This document shows, one piece after another, positions 1-7,500 of a stretch of DNA of 29,978 nt. The notes below the pieces were generated by a model that worked only from the letters and a program-made list of their open reading frames with translations, had not been told where the DNA came from and did no database searches. This stretch comes from Bordetella parapertussis. GTDB taxonomy: Bacteria; Pseudomonadota; Gammaproteobacteria; Burkholderiales; Burkholderiaceae_C. Each line of letters opens with the position of its first letter. Position 1 is the stretch's first letter. The stretch is from the NCBI GenBank assembly GCA_945901125.1, contig CAMDKD010000035.1:1-29978 (forward strand), given 5' to 3'. A program made the position numbers and the translations under genes.

Positions 1-1
1 G

Positions 2-1015
2 GCAGACATGCAGAAATACCGCCCCGAAGTGCGCGAAGCCCTGTGCTTCTATCACAGCAGCACGCAGTCTGACGGCAAAACCGTGCAAATCTGCGGTGCC
101 GGTGCGCCGTCTTCCGGGCTGATCGCCATGGGCCAGATCTTCGGCATGCTGTCGGCCCAAGCACGCCCCGCCGACGATATGCAAAGCGTCGACTGGCTGC
201 ACAACTACAACGAAGCCGCCCGCCTGGCCTTCGCCGACCGCGCCCAGTTTGTCGCTGACCCGGCCTTTGTGACGGCGCCCGGCAAAGACTGGAGCAGCAT
301 GCTGCAACCGGCTTATTTGCAACAACGCGCTGAATTGATTTCACCGCGCCGCATGGCCGATGCACCGTCGGGCACCCCCGGCAACACGACCACCAGTTAT
401 GCGCCCATGGCTGACCAGCCTGAATACGGCACCAGCCATATCAGCGTGGTCGACGGCCAGGGCCGCGCCGTCTCGATGACCACCTCCATCGAAAGCGGCT
501 TCGGCGCGCGCCTGATGGTCAGCCCCGGCCTGCGCGGCGGCTTTTTGCTGAACAACCAACTCACCGATTTCAGCTTTGCACCGCGTGACGCGAATGGCGT
601 GCCGGTGGCCAACCGCCTGCAAGCCGGCAAACGCCCGCGTTCATCCATGAACCCCATCCTGGTCTATGCCAGCGACGCCGGCGGACAACGCGGCCCGCTG
701 ATGGCCAACCTGGGCAGCCCCGGCGGCCCGATGATCATTCACTACACCAGCCAAACCCTGTGGGCCATGTTGAACGGTGGACTCGACGCGCAAGCCGCCA
801 TCAAGCAACCCCACTCAGGCATTGCAGCCACCAATGGACCGCTGATGCTGGAAAGCGGTCGCTTCCCCGCAGCCACGGTCGACGGCCTCAAAGCCCGTGG
901 TCACGAAGTGCAGCAAACAGAAATGCCAAGCGGTTTGCAAGCGATTCAACGCAAAGGTGAAGGCTGGTTGGGTGCCGCCGATCCGCGTCGCGAGGGTTCG
1001 GTCAGCGGCGACTGA
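2..1015 (+). CDS. ggt: Gamma-glutamyltransferase, C-terminal part (5' end outside window)
   Basis: This is the C-terminal part of a gamma-glutamyltranspeptidase, an Ntn-hydrolase that cleaves gamma-glutamyl bonds such as that of glutathione, normally in the periplasm. The frame is open to the left edge, so the ATG at 8 is probably internal and the gene starts upstream. The autoprocessing site and nucleophile are visible: EYGTSHISVVDG, with the catalytic Thr at codon 431-433, followed by the family block SMTTSIESGFGARL and the LLNNQLTDFS segment. The NLGSPGGPMII loop further on is also typical. Everything from the nucleophile to the end, about 190 residues, matches a complete small subunit. 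The stop lies 5 bp before dnaG, so the two are probably cotranscribed, which is an unusual neighbour for the primase gene. The substrate cannot be read from the sequence. Confidence 0.9.
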   Translation, partial: ADMQKYRPEVREALCFYHSSTQSDGKTVQICGAGAPSSGLIAMGQIFGMLSAQARPADDMQSVDWLHNYNEAARLAFADRAQFVADPAFVTAPGKDWSSMLQPAYLQQRAELISPRRMADAPSGTPGNTTTSYAPMADQPEYGTSHISVVDGQGRAVSMTTSIESGFGARLMVSPGLRGGFLLNNQLTDFSFAPRDANGVPVANRLQAGKRPRSSMNPILVYASDAGGQRGPLMANLGSPGGPMIIHYTSQTLWAMLNGGLDAQAAIKQPHSGIAATNGPLMLESGRFPAATVDGLKARGHEVQQTEMPSGLQAIQRKGEGWLGAADPRREGSVSGD

Positions 1016-1020
1016 CTGCC

Positions 1021-2856
1021 ATGGCGATTCCCCAGTCTTTCATTCAGGAGTTGATAGCGCGTACCGATGTGGTTGAAGTGGTCGGCCGCTACGTGCAACT
1101 GAAAAAAGGCGGGGCGAATTACATGGGCTTGTGCCCGTTTCACGGCGAGAAATCGCCGTCGTTTTCCGTCAGCCCGAGCAAGCAGTTTTTCCATTGCTTT
1201 GGCTGCGGCAAAAACGGTAACGCCATCGGTTTTCTGATGGAACACAGCGGCATGAATTTCGTCGAAGCGGTGAAAGACCTGGCCCAGTCCTACGGCATGC
1301 AAGTGCCCGAGGACGAGGCCGATCCGCAAGAGCGACAACGCGCCGCACAACAGCGCCAGCGCCAAGCCACGCTCAACGACGTGCTGGAAAAAGCCGGTGA
1401 GGCTTACCGCAAACAACTGAAATCCAGCCCCCGCGCCATCGATTACCTGAAGGGCCGCGGACTTTCCGGCGATATCGCCAAGGCCTTTGGCCTGGGTTAC
1501 GCCCCAGAGGGTTGGCGCAGTCTGGCCAGTGTGTTTGCCGATTACCAGGACCCGCTGCTGGTCGAGTCCGGCTTGTTGATCAGCAACACCGAAGACGGCG
1601 GCGAAGAAAAGCGCTACGACCGTTTCCGCGACCGCATCATGTTTCCCATCCGCAATGTCAAAGGCGAATGCATAGGCTTTGGCGGACGCGTCATGGGCGA
1701 CGGCACGCCCAAATACTTGAATTCTCCCGAAACCCCGGTGTTCAGCAAAGGCCGCGAACTCTATGGTTTGTTTGAAGCGCGCACCGCGTTGCGCGAAGCC
1801 GGTTATGTGCTGGTCACCGAAGGCTATATGGACGTGGTGGCGCTGGCGCAATCGGGCTTTGCCAATGCAGTGGCAACGCTGGGCACGGCTTGCACCGCCG
1901 ACCATGTGCAAAAACTGTTTCGCTTCACCGACGCGGTGGTGTTCAGCTTTGACGGCGACGCCGCAGGCAGACGCGCGGCACGCAAAGCGTTGGACGGCGC
2001 ACTGCCTTATGCCAGCGATGTGCGCAACGTCAAGTTTTTGTTTTTGCCGGCTGAACACGACCCCGACAGCTACATACGCGAGCACGGCAGCGAAGCGTTT
2101 GCGCGACTGGTATCCGACGCCACCCCTTTGAGCCGTTTTCTGGTCGATGTGGCGCGCGACGGCTGCGACATAGACAGCGCCGAAGGCCGCGCCCTGCTGG
2201 CCTCGCAGGCCAGGCCACTGTGGCTGGCGTTGCCCGACGGCGTGTTGAAAACGCAGTTGCTGGGTGAATTCGCCGATCTGGTCGGCATTGGCAACCGCGA
2301 ATTGCAAAGACTGTGGCTGGGTGACAGCAGCGCCAAAACGCAGCGCACTGCTTCACCCGGACAAAGCGGCGGCAAACCGCGCGAAACAAGCGCGCCGCGC
2401 AGATCATCAAGTCCCGTCAGCATGCGCCGCAAAGCGCCGACACGCCAGGATCGGGCTTTGCAAATCCTGTTCACCGACATGGCGCAATGGTCAGCGCTGG
2501 CTTTGCCGCAGCAACACATGCTGATGGACTTGCCGGCGCCGCACGGACGTTTGTTCAGTTGGCTGGACAGCCAATCGCAGGAACACGGCGTGCAACCGCT
2601 GGCGGCCTTGCGCGAAGGCTTGCGCGGCCACGAAGACGAAGACATGTTGATGCAATTGCTCGCCAGCGCACCGGTCGATATGGACAACGATGTCAGCGAA
2701 TTGCAAAGCATCATGCTGGAGTTGGAGAAAGCGCATGTGTCCTCGCAAATCGACGATCTGACCCGGCGCATGGCCAGCGACCCGGCGGCTTACGCGCAAA
2801 TCAAAGTGTTAAATAGTCGTCTGGCGAGTTTGAAAAAATCGCCTCTGGTACAATAG
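1021..2856 (+). CDS. dnaG: DNA primase DnaG
   Basis: DnaG makes the RNA primers for DNA replication at the fork and is loaded through the DnaB helicase. The 611-residue protein has the usual length. Its N-terminal CHC2 zinc-binding domain shows C38, H41, C59 and C62, with FHCFGCGKNGNAIGF around the second pair. A catalytic core with a TOPRIM fold follows: the acidic E267 lies in VTEGYMD, and D311 and D313 lie in FSFDGDAAG, the metal-binding residues. The C-terminal ~150 residues correspond to the helicase-binding domain and are preceded by a low-complexity basic/Ser linker near residues 440-480. MAIPQSFIQELIAR is the conventional family N-terminus, although no strong Shine-Dalgarno sequence precedes it. 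It sits 5 bp after the gamma-glutamyltransferase gene and 186 bp before rpoD, so half of the classical macromolecular synthesis operon is kept. Confidence 0.97.
   Translation: MAIPQSFIQELIARTDVVEVVGRYVQLKKGGANYMGLCPFHGEKSPSFSVSPSKQFFHCFGCGKNGNAIGFLMEHSGMNFVEAVKDLAQSYGMQVPEDEADPQERQRAAQQRQRQATLNDVLEKAGEAYRKQLKSSPRAIDYLKGRGLSGDIAKAFGLGYAPEGWRSLASVFADYQDPLLVESGLLISNTEDGGEEKRYDRFRDRIMFPIRNVKGECIGFGGRVMGDGTPKYLNSPETPVFSKGRELYGLFEARTALREAGYVLVTEGYMDVVALAQSGFANAVATLGTACTADHVQKLFRFTDAVVFSFDGDAAGRRAARKALDGALPYASDVRNVKFLFLPAEHDPDSYIREHGSEAFARLVSDATPLSRFLVDVARDGCDIDSAEGRALLASQARPLWLALPDGVLKTQLLGEFADLVGIGNRELQRLWLGDSSAKTQRTASPGQSGGKPRETSAPRRSSSPVSMRRKAPTRQDRALQILFTDMAQWSALALPQQHMLMDLPAPHGRLFSWLDSQSQEHGVQPLAALREGLRGHEDEDMLMQLLASAPVDMDNDVSELQSIMLELEKAHVSSQIDDLTRRMASDPAAYAQIKVLNSRLASLKKSPLVQ
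2846..2854 (+). promoter_or_regulatory. Extended -10 promoter candidate for rpoD
   Basis: TGGTACAAT fits an extended -10 element (TG, one base, then TACAAT) and overlaps the last codons of dnaG. No good -35 box lies 16-18 bp upstream, as expected for an extended -10 promoter. It would give rpoD its own transcript with a leader of about 180 nt. Internal promoters in this position are known for other dnaG-rpoD operons. Its use here is inferred. Confidence 0.45.
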
Positions 2857-2993
2857 CATCCACTGACAAGCGCGACAGCAACACCTCCGGGCCCGGCCAA
2901 CCGTGACACACAGCTCACGACCCGCCATTCACCGCAAGGACTGCATTCCAAATGTTCGCCCCACCAGCTTGTTTGCCCTCGATGATCAGCCTT

Positions 2994-3025
2994 CACGCGC
3001 TCTGCCCGCGCGTGTAACCTTTTTT
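2994..3025 (+). terminator. Hairpin plus T-tract in the rpoD leader (possible attenuator)
   Basis: CACGCGC (2994-3000) and GCGCGTG (3008-3014) form a perfect 7-bp GC-rich stem with a 7-nt loop. A run of six T follows at 3020-3025, 18 bp before the rpoD start codon. Five bases separate stem and T-run, so this is not a canonical intrinsic terminator. It may be a weak attenuator or an mRNA processing/stability structure. Confidence 0.35.
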
Positions 3026-3042
3026 ATTGCCTGAGGATTGAC

Positions 3043-5472
3043 ATGACTGCCAAAAAAACCGCCAAACCCGTCGCCAAGTCTGTAAGCAAAGCCGTCACCA
3101 AGCCTGCGCCCAAGACCGCCGCCAAACCTGCGGCCAAGCCCGTTGTGAAAGCCTCAGTCAAAACGGCGGCCAAACCCGCCGCTAAACCCGCCGCTAAACC
3201 CGTTTCCAAAACCCCTGCTAAACCTGTGACCCAACCCGTGACCAAAGCCTCTTCTGCCAAACCCGACGTGAAATCTGCCGCCAAGCCTGCGGCCAAACCC
3301 GTGGCAAAACCCACTGCCAAACCTGTGGCTAAAACCGCAGCCAAGCCGGTTGCAAAAACAGCGGCCAAACCAGCTGCCAAAAGCACAAGCAAACCCGCCG
3401 CGCCTTCTGCTGAACGCGCCAAACCGCCCAAAGCCGCTGCCAAACCGGTGGCCAAAGGCAAGGCCGCCAAAAAGGCCATCCCTGAAGACGAAGATATCGT
3501 CGACCTGGAAGCCGAGTTTGCTGAGGAACCTGTTGCCGGTGGTGAAAAGGTCAAGCCTTTGCGCATGAAAATCAGCAAGGCCAAAGAACGCGCCTTGATG
3601 AAAGAATTCGGTCTGGACGAAGCCGTGTTGTCCGAAGAAGACCTGGCCAAGCGCCGCTCGCGTCTGAAAACCCTGATCAAGCTGGGCAAGACGCGCGGCT
3701 ACCTGACGCACGGCGAAATCTCCGACCACCTGCCCGACAAACTGGTCGACGCCGAAACCCTGGAAGTGGTCATCACCATGTTGAACGACATGGGTGTGGC
3801 GGTGTTCGAGCAAACGCCAGACGCCGAGATGCTGATCATCAACAACACCGGACCGACCGTCGCGAGTGAAGAAGAAGCTGAAGAAGAAGCCGAAGCCGCT
3901 TTGTCTACGGTGGACAGCGAGTTTGGCCGCACCACCGACCCGGTACGCATGTACATGCGTGAAATGGGAACGGTTGAATTGCTGACACGCGAAGGCGAAA
4001 TTGAAATCGCCAAGCGCATCGAAGGCGGTTTGATGGCCATGATGGAAGCCATCAGTGCGTCTCCTGCCACTGTCGCAGAAATCTTGCGCATGGCCGGTGA
4101 CATCCGCGATGACAAAGTCGTCATCTCCACCATCGTCGACGGCTTCACCAACGCCAACGAAGCAGATGACTATGTGGCCGAAGAAGATTTCGACGAGTTC
4201 GACGACTCAGACGACGACGACGGCAAGGGCGGTTCTAAAGCGCTGACCAAAAAACTCGAAGAACTCAAAAGCGAAGCGTTGACGCGCTTAGACCGCATTC
4301 AAGGTTTGTTCGACAAACTGCGCAAGAGCTTCGACAAAGAAGGCTACGGCACACCCGCCTACATGAAGATTCAAAAATCCATCAGCGAAGAAATGATGAC
4401 CGTGCGCTTCACCGCACGCACCATCGAAAAGCTGTGTGATCTGGTGCGCTCGCAAGTTGACGATGTGCGCAAAAAAGAACGCGAACTGCGCCGCATCATC
4501 GTCGACCGTTGCGGCATGCCGCAGGAAATGTTCATCAAGGAATTCCCGGCTAACTTGCTCAATCTGAAATGGGTGGAAAAACAATCTGCCGCAGGTAAAA
4601 ACTGGTCGGTCACCATGACCCGCAATATTCCTGCCATCCAAGAATTGCAAACCAAACTGACTGAGATACAAAACCGCGTGGTCGTGCCTTTGGCCGAACT
4701 CAAGGACATCAACAAGCGCATGAACGAAGGCGAACGCGCCTCGCGCAACGCCAAAAAAGAAATGATCGAGGCCAACTTGCGCCTGGTCATCTCTATCGCC
4801 AAAAAATACACCAACCGTGGTCTGCAATTCCTGGACTTGATCCAAGAAGGCAACATCGGCTTGATGAAAGCGGTCGACAAATTCGAATACCGTCGCGGCT
4901 ACAAGTTCTCCACTTACGCCACCTGGTGGATTCGCCAGGCCATCACGCGCTCCATTGCTGATCAGGCGCGCACCATCCGTATTCCGGTGCACATGATCGA
5001 GACCATCAACAAGATGAACCGCATCAGCCGTCAACATTTACAGGAATTCGGCTTCGAGCCTGATGCGTCTGTGCTGGCGGAAAAAATGGAAATGCCGGAA
5101 GACAAAATCCGCAAGATCATGAAGATCGCCAAAGAGCCGATTTCCATGGAAACACCTATCGGCGACGACGACGATTCACACCTGGGCGACTTCATCGAAG
5201 ACGGTGCCAACACAGCGCCTATCGAAGCGGCCATGCAAGCCGGTTTGCGCGATGTGGTCAAAGAAATTCTCGACGGTCTGACGCCGCGCGAAGCAAAAGT
5301 GTTACGCATGCGTTTCGGCATTGAGATGGACAACGACCACACCTTGGAAGAGGTCGGCAAACAGTTTGACGTGACGCGCGAGCGTATTCGCCAAATCGAA
5401 GCCAAGGCCTTGCGCAAACTCAAGCACCCCAGCCGCTCAGACAAACTGCGCAGTTTCATCGACACCCTGTGA
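3043..5472 (+). CDS. rpoD: RNA polymerase primary sigma factor RpoD (sigma-70) with long Lys/Ala/Pro N-terminal tail
   Basis: This housekeeping sigma factor directs RNA polymerase to -10/-35 promoters. All regions can be read. Region 1.1 spans about residues 175-270 (ISKAKERALMKEFGLDE onward). Region 1.2 contains DPVRMYMREMGTVELLTREGE. The non-conserved region carries an acidic stretch (EEDFDEFDDSDDDD). Region 2 contains NLRLVISIAKKYTNRGLQF and the -10-reading helix YATWWIRQAITRSIADQ. The region 4 helix-turn-helix is VTRERIRQIEAKALRKLKH near the end. The first ~146 residues are an imperfect tandem array of AKP/AAKPVAK units that reads like a histone-H1-type tail, which makes the protein 809 residues against about 610 in enteric bacteria. 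A good ribosome-binding site (TGAGGATTGAC) precedes the ATG. The stop overlaps the next gene's GTG start by 4 bp. Confidence 0.97.
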   Translation: MTAKKTAKPVAKSVSKAVTKPAPKTAAKPAAKPVVKASVKTAAKPAAKPAAKPVSKTPAKPVTQPVTKASSAKPDVKSAAKPAAKPVAKPTAKPVAKTAAKPVAKTAAKPAAKSTSKPAAPSAERAKPPKAAAKPVAKGKAAKKAIPEDEDIVDLEAEFAEEPVAGGEKVKPLRMKISKAKERALMKEFGLDEAVLSEEDLAKRRSRLKTLIKLGKTRGYLTHGEISDHLPDKLVDAETLEVVITMLNDMGVAVFEQTPDAEMLIINNTGPTVASEEEAEEEAEAALSTVDSEFGRTTDPVRMYMREMGTVELLTREGEIEIAKRIEGGLMAMMEAISASPATVAEILRMAGDIRDDKVVISTIVDGFTNANEADDYVAEEDFDEFDDSDDDDGKGGSKALTKKLEELKSEALTRLDRIQGLFDKLRKSFDKEGYGTPAYMKIQKSISEEMMTVRFTARTIEKLCDLVRSQVDDVRKKERELRRIIVDRCGMPQEMFIKEFPANLLNLKWVEKQSAAGKNWSVTMTRNIPAIQELQTKLTEIQNRVVVPLAELKDINKRMNEGERASRNAKKEMIEANLRLVISIAKKYTNRGLQFLDLIQEGNIGLMKAVDKFEYRRGYKFSTYATWWIRQAITRSIADQARTIRIPVHMIETINKMNRISRQHLQEFGFEPDASVLAEKMEMPEDKIRKIMKIAKEPISMETPIGDDDDSHLGDFIEDGANTAPIEAAMQAGLRDVVKEILDGLTPREAKVLRMRFGIEMDNDHTLEEVGKQFDVTRERIRQIEAKALRKLKHPSRSDKLRSFIDTL

Positions 5473-6353
5473 TTCAGCACCACAACCGGCGTGGCGTGAT
5501 CGCCATGTCGGCCGGCATGGTGTCGTTTGTCATGAATGACACGCTGGTGAAATTTGTCAGCCATACCTTGCCCGCTGCCCAGCTTATTTTTTTACGCGGC
5601 CTGTTATCGGTGGTTGTACTGTTGTTGCTGGCACGCATGACAGACCCGCAAGCACTCACGCGTGAGTGGCGTCTGCATATGACGCAACGCTGGGTGCTGG
5701 CGCGATCCTTGTTGGATGGCGTGGCAAGCCTAGTTTATTTAAGTGCTTTGTTCAATATGCCGCTGGGTAATGCCACCGCCATCAATATGTCCACGCCCTT
5801 GCTGATTGCTTTGTTATCCGGACTGCTGCTCGGTGTGCACGTGAGTCTGCGCAACTGGCTGATCATCGGCCTGGGCTTTGCCGGGGTCTTGCTGGTGGTT
5901 CAACCGCAAGCCGAAGGCTTTAACGCCTGGGCCTGGGTTGCGCTGTGCGGCACCTGTCTGCATGCCCTGCGCGATATGTGTGTGCGCTTTATTCCACCGC
6001 AAGTGCCCTCTAATGTGATCGCCACGGGTACTGCGCTGACCGCCACCGTCATGGCCGGTATCTGGAGCCTGTGGGTCGTTTGGGTGCCGGTGTCACCCTT
6101 GCATTGGTTGATGATGGCCGCAGCGTCCGTGTTTTTAAGCAGCGGTTATTTCTGTCTGATCATGGCCACGCGCATGGCTGACATGAGCGTGATCGCGCCG
6201 TTTCGCTATATGGGTTTGCTGACCGCCGTGGTGGCTGGCTTTGTCATTTGGGGCGATATCCCGAATGGCATGGCTTGGTGCGGCATGATGCTTTTGGTCG
6301 GTGCCGGCCTGTTGATGCTGCGCCTGAATCGGCAGTTACCGGAGCCGGCCTAA
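5469..6353 (+). CDS. EamA/RhaT (DMT) family transporter
   Basis: This predicted inner-membrane exporter of the drug/metabolite transporter superfamily has 294 residues and about ten hydrophobic segments in two five-helix halves. The first half begins near GMVSFVMNDTLVKFVSHTLPA and contains the family-typical FLRGLLSVVVLLLLAR; the second half begins near WVALCGTCLHALRDM. The GTG start overlaps the rpoD stop (GTGA), which indicates translational coupling. An internal ATG 12 codons downstream (5505) is an alternative start. Members export amino acids, nucleobases or other small metabolites, but the substrate cannot be read from sequence. The stop overlaps the convergent RES toxin stop, leaving no room for a terminator between them. 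Confidence 0.85.
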   Translation: MIQHHNRRGVIAMSAGMVSFVMNDTLVKFVSHTLPAAQLIFLRGLLSVVVLLLLARMTDPQALTREWRLHMTQRWVLARSLLDGVASLVYLSALFNMPLGNATAINMSTPLLIALLSGLLLGVHVSLRNWLIIGLGFAGVLLVVQPQAEGFNAWAWVALCGTCLHALRDMCVRFIPPQVPSNVIATGTALTATVMAGIWSLWVVWVPVSPLHWLMMAAASVFLSSGYFCLIMATRMADMSVIAPFRYMGLLTAVVAGFVIWGDIPNGMAWCGMMLLVGAGLLMLRLNRQLPEPA

Positions 6354-6844
6354 GCCAGACGCGGATCGTAGATAAATGGTCTGACAACTCTGGCTTTGAT
6401 TTGTCGGGCATGCTTGTGACCGGGATTGATCAGCAGATTGAATTCTTCGGGGACGATGACAGAAGGCACCAGCAACAACAGTTCGTTGGCATGGGTCAGC
6501 CAATGGTCACCGAGCCTCACGGTGTCCATGCCGGCAGGCTCGGCCAGCCAAGTTTGAGGTAAATCTTGAGCGCTCAGCGTTTGAGGTTCAGTCCACAGTC
6601 TGGCTGGTATGTCGATGGCGACCAGAAAACGGTTGCGGCAATGTATGTCATCCCCCAGGTGCGCCAAGGTTTCCAACACGCAAAGCGAAACAGAAGTGGC
6701 CGCGTAAACCACATGCTTGCCTTCGCTGTTCCAACGCCCGCCGACAGCGGCTGCGCCACCCCCGTTGATGTCGTCGGCCGCGAATTCCCGAGTGTGCTTG
6801 GCGATGCGCCAGACGCTGACGTGACCGGCCTCAACAGAGGCCAT
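6350..6844 (-). CDS. RES-domain toxin (NAD+-degrading type II toxin)
   Basis: This 164-residue protein has the RES fold, related to ADP-ribosyltransferases. Characterised members such as MbcT and the RES-Xre toxins break down cellular NAD+. The signature blocks are present: VWRIAKHTREFAAD at the N-terminus, GGRWNSEGKHVVYAATS (R37, Y47), the E58 of CVLETLAHLG, the S128 of LVPSVIVPEEFNLLINP, and the following GHKHARQIK. The ATG overlaps the antitoxin stop (TGATG), so the toxin is translationally coupled and comes second, as usual for RES/Xre pairs. It looks intact. Toxicity and NAD+ loss are inferred from the family. Confidence 0.9.
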   Translation of the reverse strand: MASVEAGHVSVWRIAKHTREFAADDINGGGAAAVGGRWNSEGKHVVYAATSVSLCVLETLAHLGDDIHCRNRFLVAIDIPARLWTEPQTLSAQDLPQTWLAEPAGMDTVRLGDHWLTHANELLLLVPSVIVPEEFNLLINPGHKHARQIKARVVRPFIYDPRLA

Positions 6845-7347
6845 CAGGCGACAACGCCGTACTCAATCCGGCCCAAGGTCTTGATCACCAATTCATAACC
6901 GCTGTCTGTGTCCATCAAGGAAACCGGTGTGACACCGCCCAGAGAACGGTTGCCGCGTTTAAACCATTGTGCGGCAGCAGGTTTATCCTCAAATACCTCT
7001 TGCGCCTTGCGCAATGCTTTGGCGGATCGCAGAACCGCAGCGCCTTCCGTGCTGGTCAACGGTGTTTTGTTTTTAATACGCGCCTCAATCGTGCTGCGGG
7101 GTAAATCCAGGCCCTCCAGGTAGAGGACGCGCGAGATAGACAACGCCTCACTCATTTCGGCAACATAAGCGGCTGGCAAGCCCTCACGAACCTGTAATGT
7201 TTGGTGCCACAGATCCAGATTGACCAGGTCGAAAACGGATACGTCATCAACGATGGCGGCCTGCGCAGCGTCAACTGAAGCAGTGACAGCGAATGCCCCG
7301 GAGCCTGTTGCCCGCCCGCCCGTGTAAGTGGAAGTTATGTCAGTCAT
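6844..7347 (-). CDS. Xre/MbcA/ParS-type antitoxin (DUF2384)
   Basis: This 167-residue protein is the partner of the RES toxin. The C-terminal ~60 residues match the MbcA/ParS toxin-binding domain (ALRKAQEVFEDKPAAAQWFKRGNRSLGGVTPVSLMDTDSGYELVIKTLGRIEYG), here cited in pieces: the NRSLGGVTPVSLMDT block and the terminal LGRIEYGVVA are the diagnostic parts. The middle (SISRVLYLEGLDLPRSTIEARIK) fits the Xre-like helix-turn-helix. The N-terminal ~45 residues are Ala/Ser/Thr-rich and probably disordered. Such antitoxins cover the toxin active site and repress their own operon. No clear Shine-Dalgarno sequence is seen, but a near-consensus promoter lies 30-60 bp upstream. Confidence 0.88.
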   Translation of the reverse strand: MTDITSTYTGGRATGSGAFAVTASVDAAQAAIVDDVSVFDLVNLDLWHQTLQVREGLPAAYVAEMSEALSISRVLYLEGLDLPRSTIEARIKNKTPLTSTEGAAVLRSAKALRKAQEVFEDKPAAAQWFKRGNRSLGGVTPVSLMDTDSGYELVIKTLGRIEYGVVA

Positions 7348-7364
7348 GGCTATCCATTTCAGGA

Positions 7365-7407
7365 GATTATTAATCCCATTATAGACAATTCAAGTCGGTT
7401 TTGCCAA
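7365..7407 (-). promoter_or_regulatory. Sigma-70 promoter of the RES/Xre pair with small palindrome
   Basis: On the minus strand, TTGGCA (7402-7407) serves as -35 and TATAAT (7378-7383) as a perfect -10, separated by 18 bp. The expected start falls near 7371. The 11-bp palindrome GATTATTAATC (7365-7375) covers this start and is a candidate binding site for the antitoxin. The promoter is strong on sequence grounds; the operator is only a suggestion. Confidence 0.7.
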
Positions 7408-7410
7408 ACA

Positions 7411-7455
7411 AACAAAAAAACCCGACCTCGGTATGTTGCAACAAAGGAACGGGTT
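7411..7455 (-). terminator. Intrinsic terminator candidate after the dienelactone hydrolase gene
   Basis: On the minus strand, AACCCG (7450-7455) can pair with CGGGTT (7419-7424), helped by an inner CCT/AGG pairing. A T-rich run (TTTTTTTGTTTGTTT) follows. It lies about 45 bp after the stop of the 7501-8733 gene and just before the RES/Xre promoter, where the long catabolic operon would be expected to end. The loop is long, so the call is moderate. Confidence 0.5.
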
Positions 7456-7500
7456 CGAATCAAAGGGCAGACTAACCCCCCAAACAGTGGCGGACGTCGC

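Noticed and set aside
946..2307. A 453-codon open frame antisense to dnaG
   Set aside because: It overlaps a complete, well-conserved primase, shows no recognisable domain, and its composition is what GC-rich antisense frames give by chance.
3024..3813. Two long antisense frames opposite the rpoD tail
   Set aside because: They are produced by the repetitive Lys/Ala/Pro codons of rpoD read backwards, giving low-complexity Gly/Ala/Phe strings.
7450..7461. GGGTTCGAATC, similar to a tRNA T-arm
   Set aside because: No acceptor, D or anticodon stem can be built around it; the GGGTT part fits the terminator stem instead.
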